From: Bacteroidota bacterium
GTDB lineage: Bacteria; Bacteroidota; Bacteroidia; AKYH767-A; OLB10
Direction: 5' to 3'
Length of the DNA stretch: 41,908 bases
Assembly (NCBI GenBank): GCA_024643795.1
Contig: JAHEMF010000010.1
Coordinates: forward strand, 1-41,908
The position numbers were made by a program, and so were the translations under genes. The notes below the pieces were generated by a model. That model had not been told where the DNA came from and did not search any database. It saw only the letters and a program-made list of their open reading frames with translations. This document shows, piece by piece, positions 16,800 through 24,882 of the stretch (the stretch's first letter is position 1; each line of letters opens with the position of its first letter).

Positions 16800-18053
16800 T
16801 CAGTTACTGTAACTTAAGTCCCTTTTACTCAGTACAGGCTCAAAGGCACACAGGTAGTATTTCTTGATAGGGTCAGAAAGCACCGAAATATTCAGATTGT
16901 CTGATGCACTGGCAATATCCTTTACCTCTCCGTTCTTGTACAATATCTTTATTTTTTCGCTTGAACTGCTGTATGCGTTATTCTCAATAGAACCCGTAAA
17001 TGCATAATAATGAGCATCTTCTGGTTCAATCTGGTAAATTTCTGATGACCTTACCAGCAGATTCCTCACGGTTTCAGAATCGAATTCATTATAATTCAGG
17101 CGAATTTTATACAAATTCCTGTTTATCAGGGACTTGCATAAATAAGCAAGTGTTTTATCCTGATGTGAACACCACACCTTCACTGAAGCAAGTATATCTG
17201 AATCATCAAGTAATACGAACTGTTCAAGCAGGTCAGGGTTGTTCTCAAAATCATTGAGAGTATACTCATGATACAGAAATCCTGACATAGCGGGGGTAGA
17301 GAACAATGCTGCTCCCCGTAAGGCCAGCTCCTTGGCTCTGCTGATGATCTTGACCAATAGCATTTCGGCAGAGATCACCGTTTTATGTAGGTATACCTGC
17401 CAGTACATCAAACGCCGGGCAATGATGAATTTTTCAACTGAATAAATTCCCTTTTCTTCCACGGCAAGGTCGCCATTAGAGATCTCCAGCATTTTGATGA
17501 TCCGGTCTGAACTTATTACGCCTTCAGAAACCCCTGTGAAAAAACTATCACGGTTCAGGTAGTCGAGCCTGTCTACATCCAGCTGACTGGAAACCAGACT
17601 ATGCAGAAATTTTTTGGGGTGTTCATTCTTAAAGATCTTTACGGCTTCATTCATAACATCGCCATATTGTGAACCCAATCTTTTCATTATGAATGCCGAA
17701 AGATGTTCATGGGAAAGGTCACCTGCCAGCAGATGTTCCAATGCATGCGAGAAAGGGCCATGCCCTATATCATGCATCAGTATGGCTATGCAAGCAGCTT
17801 CTTTTTCTGCATCTGAAATATCATGACCTTTTGATCTTAATGTATCAATAGCTTCTGACATCAAATGCAATGCGCCGAGTGTGTGTTGAAACCTGGTATG
17901 AATGGCGCCCGGATATACCAGATACGTTAGCCCCAATTGTCTGATCCTGGTAAGACGTTGAAACCACGGGTGATTGATGATATCAAAGATCACACCCGAA
18001 GGGATAGTTATGAACCCGTAAACAGGATCATTGAATATTTTTTTTTTGATCAA
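16800..18053 (-). CDS. HD-domain phosphohydrolase (dGTPase-like family)
   Basis: The 417-aa product is a metal-dependent HD hydrolase with ligands visible as His57 in HTRFQHTLG, His94-Asp95 in LMHDIGHGPFSH and Asp159 in QLDVDRLDYLNRD. Proteins of this group resemble dGTP triphosphohydrolases, but the substrate of this Bacteroidota subgroup is not established. The start is TTG at 18051-18053, and no in-frame ATG lies near; ATT six bases upstream is another option. A run of ten A residues follows the start codon, which makes the first codons prone to slippage. It lies upstream of lpxD on the same strand and diverges from porX across 81 bases, an arrangement I recall from other Bacteroidota. Confidence 0.85.
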   Translation of the reverse strand: MIKKKIFNDPVYGFITIPSGVIFDIINHPWFQRLTRIRQLGLTYLVYPGAIHTRFQHTLGALHLMSEAIDTLRSKGHDISDAEKEAACIAILMHDIGHGPFSHALEHLLAGDLSHEHLSAFIMKRLGSQYGDVMNEAVKIFKNEHPKKFLHSLVSSQLDVDRLDYLNRDSFFTGVSEGVISSDRIIKMLEISNGDLAVEEKGIYSVEKFIIARRLMYWQVYLHKTVISAEMLLVKIISRAKELALRGAALFSTPAMSGFLYHEYTLNDFENNPDLLEQFVLLDDSDILASVKVWCSHQDKTLAYLCKSLINRNLYKIRLNYNEFDSETVRNLLVRSSEIYQIEPEDAHYYAFTGSIENNAYSSSSEKIKILYKNGEVKDIASASDNLNISVLSDPIKKYYLCAFEPVLSKRDLSYSN

Positions 18054-18134
18054 GACAATAGATTGCTAAGGGCAAACGATTATTATATGTACCTTTATAA
18101 AGGGTTGATAACAAAGCAAAATTAGGATTTTTAG

Positions 18135-19688
18135 ATGGACAAAACGAGTATTCTGTGGGCTGATGACGAGATTGAGCTGCTGAAGCCCCACATATTATTC
18201 CTTGAAGAAAAGGGATATGAAGTAATAACAGCCACCAACGGCCATGATGCACTGGATCTTATTGATAAAAATAACTTCGAGATCGTATTTCTTGACGAGA
18301 ATATGCCGGGTTTATCAGGATTGGAAACCCTCCAGCGAATCAAGAACAAGTTTGCCGATTTGCCGGTGATCATGATCACCAAAAGTGAGGAAGAGTATAT
18401 AATGGAAGACGCTATCGGGTCACAGATCACCGATTATCTTATCAAACCGGTAAATCCGAAGCAGATCCTTCTTTCTCTCAAAAAGAACCTTGAACACAAA
18501 AAGCTTATCTCTGCCAAAACATCTTCCGGATACCAACAGGAATTCAGAAACATAGGTATGACGCTGGGTGATAAGCTGAATCACGAACAGTGGGCTGATG
18601 TTTACAAGAAATTGATATACTGGGAACTTGAACTTGATAAGTCAAGTGATGAAGGAATGTACGACATTCTAACTATGCAAAAGAATGAAGCCAACTTACA
18701 GTTCAGTAAGTTTGTTGAATCAAATTACGTCCATTGGTTGAAGAATGAGGAAAGCTCACCGGTGTTATCACACCAGCTATTCCGCAGGAAAATTCTTCCG
18801 GTCATTGAAGCCACTTCAGATCCAGTGTTCTTTTTTCTTATAGACAACCTCCGTTATGATCAATGGAAAGTGATTGCACCTATGATAGGTGATTTTTTAC
18901 GAGTTAATACTGAAGAGTCTTATTACAGTATCCTGCCAACTGCAACCCAATATTCCAGGAATGCCATCTTTTCAGGTATGATGCCTTCCGATATTGAAAA
19001 AAGGCACCCGAAGCTATGGATGAATGATGACGACGAAGGGGGTAAGAACCTTCATGAGGAGGAGTTTCTGGCCGATCAGCTTCAGCGTTTACGCAAGGAT
19101 ATCAAGTTCTCATATACCAAGATCACCAACCTGAATGCAGGAAAAGATCTCGCCGATAATGTCATGAATTTGTTCAATAACAAATTCAATGTCATCGTTT
19201 ACAACTTTGTTGATATGCTTTCGCATGCTCGCACTGATATGCAGGTTATCAGAGAGCTTGCAGAAGATGAATCGGCGTACAGGTCTATCACTCGCAGCTG
19301 GTTTCAACATTCTCCTTTGATGGATGCGATGCAGAAGATTGCATCGAGAAAATGTTCGGTCATTATAAGTACCGACCATGGCACCATTCGTGTAAAAGAA
19401 CCATCCAGGATCGTGGGCGACAGAAATACAAATACAAATTTACGATATAAGCAGGGTAAGAATCTGAATTATGAAAAGCGTGATGTGTTTGAAGTGAAAA
19501 ACCCTTCAGATGCCATGCTTCCCAAAACTAATCTTAGCAGCACATATGTTTTTGCAAAACAAGATAAGTTCTTCGCTTACCCTAACAATTTCAATCACTA
19601 CGTAAACTTCTATCGTGACACATTTCAGCATGGAGGAATTTCTCTTGAAGAGATGATCATTCCTTTTATTTCGCTCACTAATAAATAA
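18135..19688 (+). CDS. porX: PorX, response regulator with PglZ phosphatase-like domain, T9SS regulator
   Basis: The 517-aa length matches known PorX. Residues 1-120 are a CheY-like receiver with acidic pair Asp10/Asp11, phosphoacceptor Asp54 (VFLDENMPG), Thr82 (MITKS) and Lys104 (YLIKPV). Residues about 220-510 are a PglZ domain of the alkaline-phosphatase fold: Asp237 (LIDNLRYDQW), the Thr pair in LPTATQYSRNA (269, 271), Asp360 and His364 (VDMLSHAR), Asp414-His415 (STDHGT) and His499 (FQHGG) are candidate metal and nucleophile residues. In Porphyromonas, PorX acts with the kinase PorY and with sigma SigP to control T9SS genes and also binds PorL; those partners are not in the window. It leads a rightward operon with tsaE eight bases downstream. 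Confidence 0.95.
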   Translation: MDKTSILWADDEIELLKPHILFLEEKGYEVITATNGHDALDLIDKNNFEIVFLDENMPGLSGLETLQRIKNKFADLPVIMITKSEEEYIMEDAIGSQITDYLIKPVNPKQILLSLKKNLEHKKLISAKTSSGYQQEFRNIGMTLGDKLNHEQWADVYKKLIYWELELDKSSDEGMYDILTMQKNEANLQFSKFVESNYVHWLKNEESSPVLSHQLFRRKILPVIEATSDPVFFFLIDNLRYDQWKVIAPMIGDFLRVNTEESYYSILPTATQYSRNAIFSGMMPSDIEKRHPKLWMNDDDEGGKNLHEEEFLADQLQRLRKDIKFSYTKITNLNAGKDLADNVMNLFNNKFNVIVYNFVDMLSHARTDMQVIRELAEDESAYRSITRSWFQHSPLMDAMQKIASRKCSVIISTDHGTIRVKEPSRIVGDRNTNTNLRYKQGKNLNYEKRDVFEVKNPSDAMLPKTNLSSTYVFAKQDKFFAYPNNFNHYVNFYRDTFQHGGISLEEMIIPFISLTNK

Positions 19689-19696
19689 TATGAGTT

Positions 19697-20128
19697 ATGG
19701 AGTCGGCCGTAACCCACACATATACTTGTTCCAAACCTGAAGAATTAGCAGCCATAGCTTCCGAAATTCTGTCTGAGGCTTCAGGTAGAAGAATATTCAC
19801 CCTGAAAGGTCCTTTAGGTGCCGGCAAAACAACACTTGTACAGTATTTGTGTAAATCGTTGGGGATCAGTGATAATGTTTCAAGTCCCACATTTACCATC
19901 ATGAATGAGTATTTGACAGGCACAGCAGATCCGGTATATCATTTCGACCTTTATAGGATAGAGTCTGAAAATGAATTATTTGATTTCGGTTATGAAGTGT
20001 ATTTTTATAGCGGAAACTATTGTTTCATTGAATGGCCCGAAAAAGCCAAAAACTTAATACCTGCCACAAGTGCGGTCATAGAGATCAAGCCTGAAGCAGA
20101 TAAACGTATCATCACACTCTCTCTATGA
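19697..20128 (+). CDS. tsaE: TsaE, ATPase subunit of the tRNA t6A37 threonylcarbamoyl transferase complex
   Basis: The 143-aa product shows Walker A GPLGAGKTTLVQ (38-49), the switch segment SPTFTIMNEY and the Walker B-like block VYHFDLYRI, followed by FIEWPEKA, all standard for TsaE. It works with TsaB and TsaD to place threonylcarbamoyl on A37 of ANN-decoding tRNAs. Start is ATG 19697-19699; its TGA overlaps the ATG of the next gene by four bases, so the two are probably translationally coupled. Nothing unusual is seen. Confidence 0.95.
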   Translation: MESAVTHTYTCSKPEELAAIASEILSEASGRRIFTLKGPLGAGKTTLVQYLCKSLGISDNVSSPTFTIMNEYLTGTADPVYHFDLYRIESENELFDFGYEVYFYSGNYCFIEWPEKAKNLIPATSAVIEIKPEADKRIITLSL

Positions 20129-21360
20129 GTAAACCTATACAATCTCAGAAACCAATGGAATCTATTGTCCATGAAGCAATGGCTGTACCACAGGAAATGC
20201 TTCAGGAAGTATCGGAAGGGCATAAAGAATTATTCATAGGAATACCCCGTGAAGTTTCATTTCAGGAGAACAGGATTGCTTTGGTACCCGATGCTGTAGC
20301 ATTGCTTGTGAATCGTGGCCATAAAGTCATCCTGGAATCAAATGCCGGAAAAAATGCAAATTTCACCGACACTGATTACAGCGAAGCAGGTGCACAGATA
20401 GCATATAGCAGCGAAGAAGTATATAAGAATGCCGATGTGATCCTAAAAGTGGCTCCACCTTCCAATGAAGAGCTCGACCTGATGCACGACAGACAGACAT
20501 TGCTCTCCGTGCTGCAGATAACTATGCAGCATAAAGATTTTGTCCCTAAATTAAAAGCTAAGCGTATCACCGCACTGGCATATGAATACATGAGAGATGA
20601 AACAGATATGCTACCCGTTATACAAGCTATGAGTGAGATAGTTGGCAGTACATCTATACTCATTGCTTCAGAATATTTAAGTAATGCAATGTCAGGCAAA
20701 GGCGAACTGCTAGGTGGAGTAACCGGTATTCCTCCCACCGAAGTGGTGATACTGGGAGCCGGTACCGTAGGAGAATATGCCGCCAAAACAGCTTTTGGAC
20801 TGGGTGCAAGCGTTAAGGTATTCGACAACAACATTTACAAATTACGAAGGCTGCAACAGAATCTGGGACAGAAACTTTATACATCTACAATAGTCCCCGG
20901 AATTTTGCATAAGGCATTAAAAACTGCCGACGTTGCTATTGGTGCCATTCATGCCAAAGAAGGTCGTACACCCTGCATTGTAACTGAAGAAATGGTGAGC
21001 GACATGCGATTCGGTTCAGTGATAATTGATGTAAGCATTGATCAGGGAGGGTGTTTTGAAACTTCAGAAGTTACTAACCATACTGATCCGGTCTTTAGAA
21101 AGTATGGTGTTGTTCATTATTGTGTTCCTAATATCGCATCAAGAGTTGCCCGGACAGCATCGCATGCTTTAAGCAATATATTCACACCTATAATATTGAA
21201 CATAGGAGAGCATGGAGGACTGGATGACTTTCTGTGGTCTAACAAGACCATACGTAGTGGTATCTATCTTTACAAGGGTACAGTTACTAACAGATATGTA
21301 AGTGAAATTTGTGGACTCCCTTATCGTGACCTCAGCTTATTGATGGCATCAAGGATCTGA
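20125..21360 (+). CDS. alanine dehydrogenase / PntA-family protein, substrate-site residues not conserved
   Basis: The 411-aa product has the Ald/transhydrogenase fold: N-terminal domain starting GIPREVSFQENRIALVP (39-55) and a Rossmann NAD site VVILGAGTVGEYAAKTAFGLG (217-237), with DVSIDQGGCFE and PNIASRVARTASHAL further on. Aligned by eye to mycobacterial Ald, Arg15 is kept (Arg50) and the DQGG Asp is kept, but Lys75 is Ala110 (LKVAPP versus LKVKEP) and His96 is Gln131 (SVLQIT versus TFLHLA). An extra 37 residues precede the usual start. It is commonly annotated as alanine dehydrogenase, but these changes make that activity doubtful. It is the last gene of porX-tsaE-ald; its stop directly abuts the stop of the convergent proline dehydrogenase gene. 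Confidence 0.85.
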   Translation: MSKPIQSQKPMESIVHEAMAVPQEMLQEVSEGHKELFIGIPREVSFQENRIALVPDAVALLVNRGHKVILESNAGKNANFTDTDYSEAGAQIAYSSEEVYKNADVILKVAPPSNEELDLMHDRQTLLSVLQITMQHKDFVPKLKAKRITALAYEYMRDETDMLPVIQAMSEIVGSTSILIASEYLSNAMSGKGELLGGVTGIPPTEVVILGAGTVGEYAAKTAFGLGASVKVFDNNIYKLRRLQQNLGQKLYTSTIVPGILHKALKTADVAIGAIHAKEGRTPCIVTEEMVSDMRFGSVIIDVSIDQGGCFETSEVTNHTDPVFRKYGVVHYCVPNIASRVARTASHALSNIFTPIILNIGEHGGLDDFLWSNKTIRSGIYLYKGTVTNRYVSEICGLPYRDLSLLMASRI

Positions 21361-22566
21361 TCAGGCTTTTAAACTGCGACGCCTTTTCTGTTCACCGATT
21401 ATCATCTTCAATTCCCTTCCCATTTGACCGGCAATGGATGTGTTTTCCTGAGCCCTGCGGATCAGGTAAGGCAAAACAGATTTAACCGGCCCATAAGGCA
21501 CATATTTGGCAACGTTATAACCCTTAGCTGCAAGGTTGTATGAAATGTGGTCGCTCATGCCCAGCAGTTGTGAGAACCAGATCCTGGGATCATTGACCGC
21601 CAATCCAAGTTTATTCATTTCATCAGCTAAAAGAATACAGCTTTTCTCATTGTGCGTTCCGGCACAAACCTCAGTCATGTTCAGGTGCTCCATACAATAT
21701 ACCAGAGCATCATCATAATCACGGTTGGTGCTTGCATGGTCGGGTTGAATAGGTGAGGGGTAGCCCATTTTTGCTGCACGGGCACGTTCCTTTTCCATGT
21801 AGGCTCCACGTACCAGCTTTACACCTAGTTTGTAGTTGTGTTGCTTTGCGCGACTCAACGAATCCTTTAAAAACTGCAACCTGTCAGTTCTGTATAACTG
21901 GATGGTATTGAATACTATGGCATGACCTTGAGTATTATATTTCTGCATCATGTCATCAGTAAGGTCATCAATAGCCTTCTGTATCCACGATTCTTCAGCA
22001 TCAATAAAAACTCTTACATTATTTTTGGATGCAAGGGCACAGATGCGATGTACCCGATCTGTCAATCCCTTAAATTCCTCTTCTTCATCAACAGAAAGCT
22101 TTGATTTCCTGCTCACTTTTTCAAGGATCTCAAAGCTGCCAACTCCTGTCATCTTAAAAACACAAAACGGAATTGCCGGATCGCCTTTCGACCGTTCTAT
22201 GGTATCGCAGATCTCATTACAGGTATGGTTAAAAGTACTTTCGTTTTCTTCTCCTTCAATGGAATAGTCCAGTACACTCCCTAATCCCTGACTTTGAAGT
22301 TTCCTGATAGTGATACCACAATCCTTAATGTTTTCTCCTCCGCAAAACTGTTTGAATATGGTAGACTTTATTATTCCCAGTACCGGGAGCCTGAGGGCGA
22401 GTGCCAGTTTTAGGATGGCAGGACCCAACCGCACCAGCAAATTGGAATTTATTGCTTTAAATAGCCAGTAGGCTCTGGTGATATCGCGATCGGTTTTTCC
22501 GCCAAAGGCAACCTCCAGTTCGTCAAATGAAAGGGCCGTATCGTGTGTCAATTCTGAATTTTGCAT
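21361..22566 (-). CDS. proline dehydrogenase (PRODH domain, monofunctional)
   Basis: The product (401 aa from ATG 22566) carries the FAD-binding PRODH barrel: FKMTGVGSFEILEKVS, NNVRVFIDAEESWIQ, GVKLVRGAYMEKERA, CAGTHNEKS and FSQLLGMSDHISYNLA are family blocks, with the closing YLIRRAQENTS conserved for substrate binding. It oxidises proline to pyrroline-5-carboxylate, passing electrons to quinone at the membrane. There is no aldehyde dehydrogenase domain, so the second step must be encoded elsewhere. An upstream in-frame TTG (22587) would add seven residues, but the ATG is preferred. It converges with the Ald-family gene with zero spacing and diverges from the aromatic operon. Confidence 0.93.
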   Translation of the reverse strand: MQNSELTHDTALSFDELEVAFGGKTDRDITRAYWLFKAINSNLLVRLGPAILKLALALRLPVLGIIKSTIFKQFCGGENIKDCGITIRKLQSQGLGSVLDYSIEGEENESTFNHTCNEICDTIERSKGDPAIPFCVFKMTGVGSFEILEKVSRKSKLSVDEEEEFKGLTDRVHRICALASKNNVRVFIDAEESWIQKAIDDLTDDMMQKYNTQGHAIVFNTIQLYRTDRLQFLKDSLSRAKQHNYKLGVKLVRGAYMEKERARAAKMGYPSPIQPDHASTNRDYDDALVYCMEHLNMTEVCAGTHNEKSCILLADEMNKLGLAVNDPRIWFSQLLGMSDHISYNLAAKGYNVAKYVPYGPVKSVLPYLIRRAQENTSIAGQMGRELKMIIGEQKRRRSLKA

Positions 22567-22653
22567 GTCATGCCAAAGAAGCTGCAAAGATATATAAAGT
22601 GGTACACCACAATTACATCGAAACTTTTTAGCTCTCCCCTCTGTTCGAAAATG

Positions 22654-22661
22654 TATCTTTG
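22654..22661 (+). promoter_or_regulatory. -7 promoter box (TATCTTTG) of the shikimate operon
   Basis: TATCTTTG fits the Bacteroidota consensus TAnnTTTG exactly and sits six bases before the ATG of the first operon gene. A TTA 23 bases upstream may stand for the -33 TTG, which is weak. If the box is used, transcription would start at or very near the ATG, giving a leaderless message. Confidence 0.4.
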
Positions 22662-22667
22662 TATATT

Positions 22668-23804
22668 ATGTTGGAAAACCATCCTTTTATTCCAATAGTT
22701 GATTGGGGATTTGGCGGTTCAAGGCCGTTCACCATCTCCGGACCTTGTAGTGCTGAAAGTGAAAAACAGTTAATTGAAACAGCTCTTGAAGTTTCTAAAA
22801 TAAAGAGTGTGAACCTGTTACGAGCCGGAGCATGGAAACCTCGTACCAGACCGGGTGCATTTACCGGAAAAGGAGAGGTAGCCCTGGAGTGGCTCAGCAA
22901 AGCAAAAGAACTGACAGGTTTGCCTGTTACTACCGAAGTTGCTTACCCTGCACATATAGAATCAGCATTAAAATATGGTATTGATGTATTGTGGATAGGT
23001 GCCCGAACCAGTGTAAACCCTTTTATGGTTCAGGAGTTGGCTGAGGCACTTAAAGGAATTGATATCCCTGTCATGATCAAAAATCCGGTAAATCCTGATC
23101 TGGAGTTATGGATAGGGGCTATTGAACGGATAGCGCAAACCGGAATCAGGCGAATAGCTGCCATACACAGAGGTTTTTCCAGTTATGAAAACTCTGTATA
23201 CAGAAATAAACCCAACTGGGAAATACCTCTTGAACTGAGGCGTAGTTTACCCGGTATTTCCATGATATGTGACCCAAGTCACATCTGCGGAAGCACAGAA
23301 CCTCTTTCTTACATATCACAGTTTGCATTAGACCTGAATTATGACGGTTTAATGCTGGAGTCACATATTGATCCGGGTTCGGCCCTGAGCGATGCCAGAC
23401 AGCAGTTGCATCCTGCCGATCTCAAAAAGCTGATCGATAACCTTATCCTACGCAGCCTGGAAGTTAATGATGTTATTCAGCTATCCAAGCTTGAGGACTT
23501 ACGTGATGAGATCGATGAAGTTGATGATACAATTATAAAAACCTTGGCCCATCGTATGGCAATAGCAAGAAATATTGGTGAATACAAAAGCCTGAACAAC
23601 ATAACCATTTTGCAACCTGAACGTTGGGATGAAATAATAAGGTCAAGAACCAGGTCAGGGGTAGAAAAAGATCTCACGATGAGTTTTTTGTTAAAACTAT
23701 ACAACCTCATTCACGAAGAATCGATATTGCAACAAACCAAAATGATGAACAATAAAAATGCCGGTGGAGAATTGAACAGTAAAAAAGCAATTCAGAATGA
23801 CTGA
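22668..23804 (+). CDS. bifunctional DAHP synthase / type II chorismate mutase
   Basis: Residues about 1-265 are a DAHP synthase of the KDOPS-like subfamily: TISGPCSAES, LLRAGAWKPRTRPGAFTGKG, PVMIKNPVNPD, AAIHRGFS and CDPSHICGS. Residues about 275-365 are an AroQ-type chorismate mutase: LEDLRDEIDEVDDTIIKTLAHRM followed by RNIGEYK. The fusion is common in Bacteroidota and lets the mutase part act as a sensor of pathway products for the synthase. It condenses PEP with erythrose-4-phosphate and also makes prephenate. I use ATG 22668; an in-frame TTG at 22659 lies in the promoter box. It is the first of three genes, overlapping aroB by eight bases. Confidence 0.95.
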   Translation: MLENHPFIPIVDWGFGGSRPFTISGPCSAESEKQLIETALEVSKIKSVNLLRAGAWKPRTRPGAFTGKGEVALEWLSKAKELTGLPVTTEVAYPAHIESALKYGIDVLWIGARTSVNPFMVQELAEALKGIDIPVMIKNPVNPDLELWIGAIERIAQTGIRRIAAIHRGFSSYENSVYRNKPNWEIPLELRRSLPGISMICDPSHICGSTEPLSYISQFALDLNYDGLMLESHIDPGSALSDARQQLHPADLKKLIDNLILRSLEVNDVIQLSKLEDLRDEIDEVDDTIIKTLAHRMAIARNIGEYKSLNNITILQPERWDEIIRSRTRSGVEKDLTMSFLLKLYNLIHEESILQQTKMMNNKNAGGELNSKKAIQND

Positions 23805-24882
23805 AAAAGATGAAGTGAAAATACATGATGTCAGACTTGGTCGCGACGTACTCAATGATCTGAACAAGTGGTTAGATGATCAAAAAATAACAAGAAAGAA
23901 CATTTATGTGATCGCCGATTCTAACACTGCCCGTGATTGCTATCCAATATTGGAAGCAGTAATAGGTACCGATGCCAAGCTCATCACGGTTGAACCTGTC
24001 GAATCTTCAAAATCCTTGGAAGTGGTAGGTCAATTGGTCTTCAAACTTTCTTATCAAATGGCTGATCGTGATTCATTGATCATCAACCTTGGTGGTGGCA
24101 TGATAACCGACCTTGGTGGTTTTGTAGCATCTGTTTATATGCGAGGATTAAGGTTTGTGCACATCCCTACTTCATTATTAGGAATGGCCGATGCATCTGT
24201 AGGAGGTAAAACAGGTATTAATGTATTAGGTATAAAGAATCTGATAGGAACTTTTGACTTTCCGCAAGAAGTATTCATACACTCGCCATTTTTGAAAACA
24301 TTACCTGACGAGGAGTGGATCAATGGTCTGGCTGAAGTGATAAAGCACGCAATTATAGGAAGTGCTGAATTGTGGGAATTCCTTGACAAGGCAAATATTG
24401 GCACCCGGATTTCTGATGACCAAAAGGATTCAATAATGAAGTTGATGCCTGAGATCATAAGAGTGAAAAGTGATATTGTTAAAGAAGATGTTTTCGACCA
24501 TGGTAAAAGGATGGCTTTAAACTTTGGCCATACTTTAGGGCATGCTATTGAAACTGCCGGGAATAATGGAAACACTCCCATATCTCACGGTCGTGCAGTT
24601 GCTGCTGGAATGATCTGTGAGCTTTATATTTCTGAGCAAATGGCCGGACTAGACAGTGCGATTCGTAAGAAGATTGAAAATATCATCACCAACATTTATG
24701 GAACCTGGCCTAATGTGGAGAGGTTCAAAGAACACATCCTTTTCAACATCCACAATGATAAAAAACGCCGGCAGGATAAAATAATGATGTCACTGCTTCG
24801 AAACATAGGTGAACCAATTGTAAATGTGGAGGTGCCAATGTACCAGATCATGGCATCAGTTGACTATTACACTACTCTTTGA
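23797..24882 (+). CDS. aroB: AroB, 3-dehydroquinate synthase
   Basis: The 361-aa product has the NAD-binding part (SLIINLGGGMITDLGGFVAS) and the metal/substrate site with GMADASVGGKTGINV, EVIKHAIIG, MALNFGHTLGHAIE and PISHGRAVAAGM, which provide the zinc ligands Glu and two His. It converts DAHP to 3-dehydroquinate. The start ATG overlaps the preceding reading frame by eight bases and its TGA shares one base with the aroA ATG, so the three genes are one coupled operon. Length and motifs are normal. Confidence 0.96.
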   Translation: MTEKDEVKIHDVRLGRDVLNDLNKWLDDQKITRKNIYVIADSNTARDCYPILEAVIGTDAKLITVEPVESSKSLEVVGQLVFKLSYQMADRDSLIINLGGGMITDLGGFVASVYMRGLRFVHIPTSLLGMADASVGGKTGINVLGIKNLIGTFDFPQEVFIHSPFLKTLPDEEWINGLAEVIKHAIIGSAELWEFLDKANIGTRISDDQKDSIMKLMPEIIRVKSDIVKEDVFDHGKRMALNFGHTLGHAIETAGNNGNTPISHGRAVAAGMICELYISEQMAGLDSAIRKKIENIITNIYGTWPNVERFKEHILFNIHNDKKRRQDKIMMSLLRNIGEPIVNVEVPMYQIMASVDYYTTL

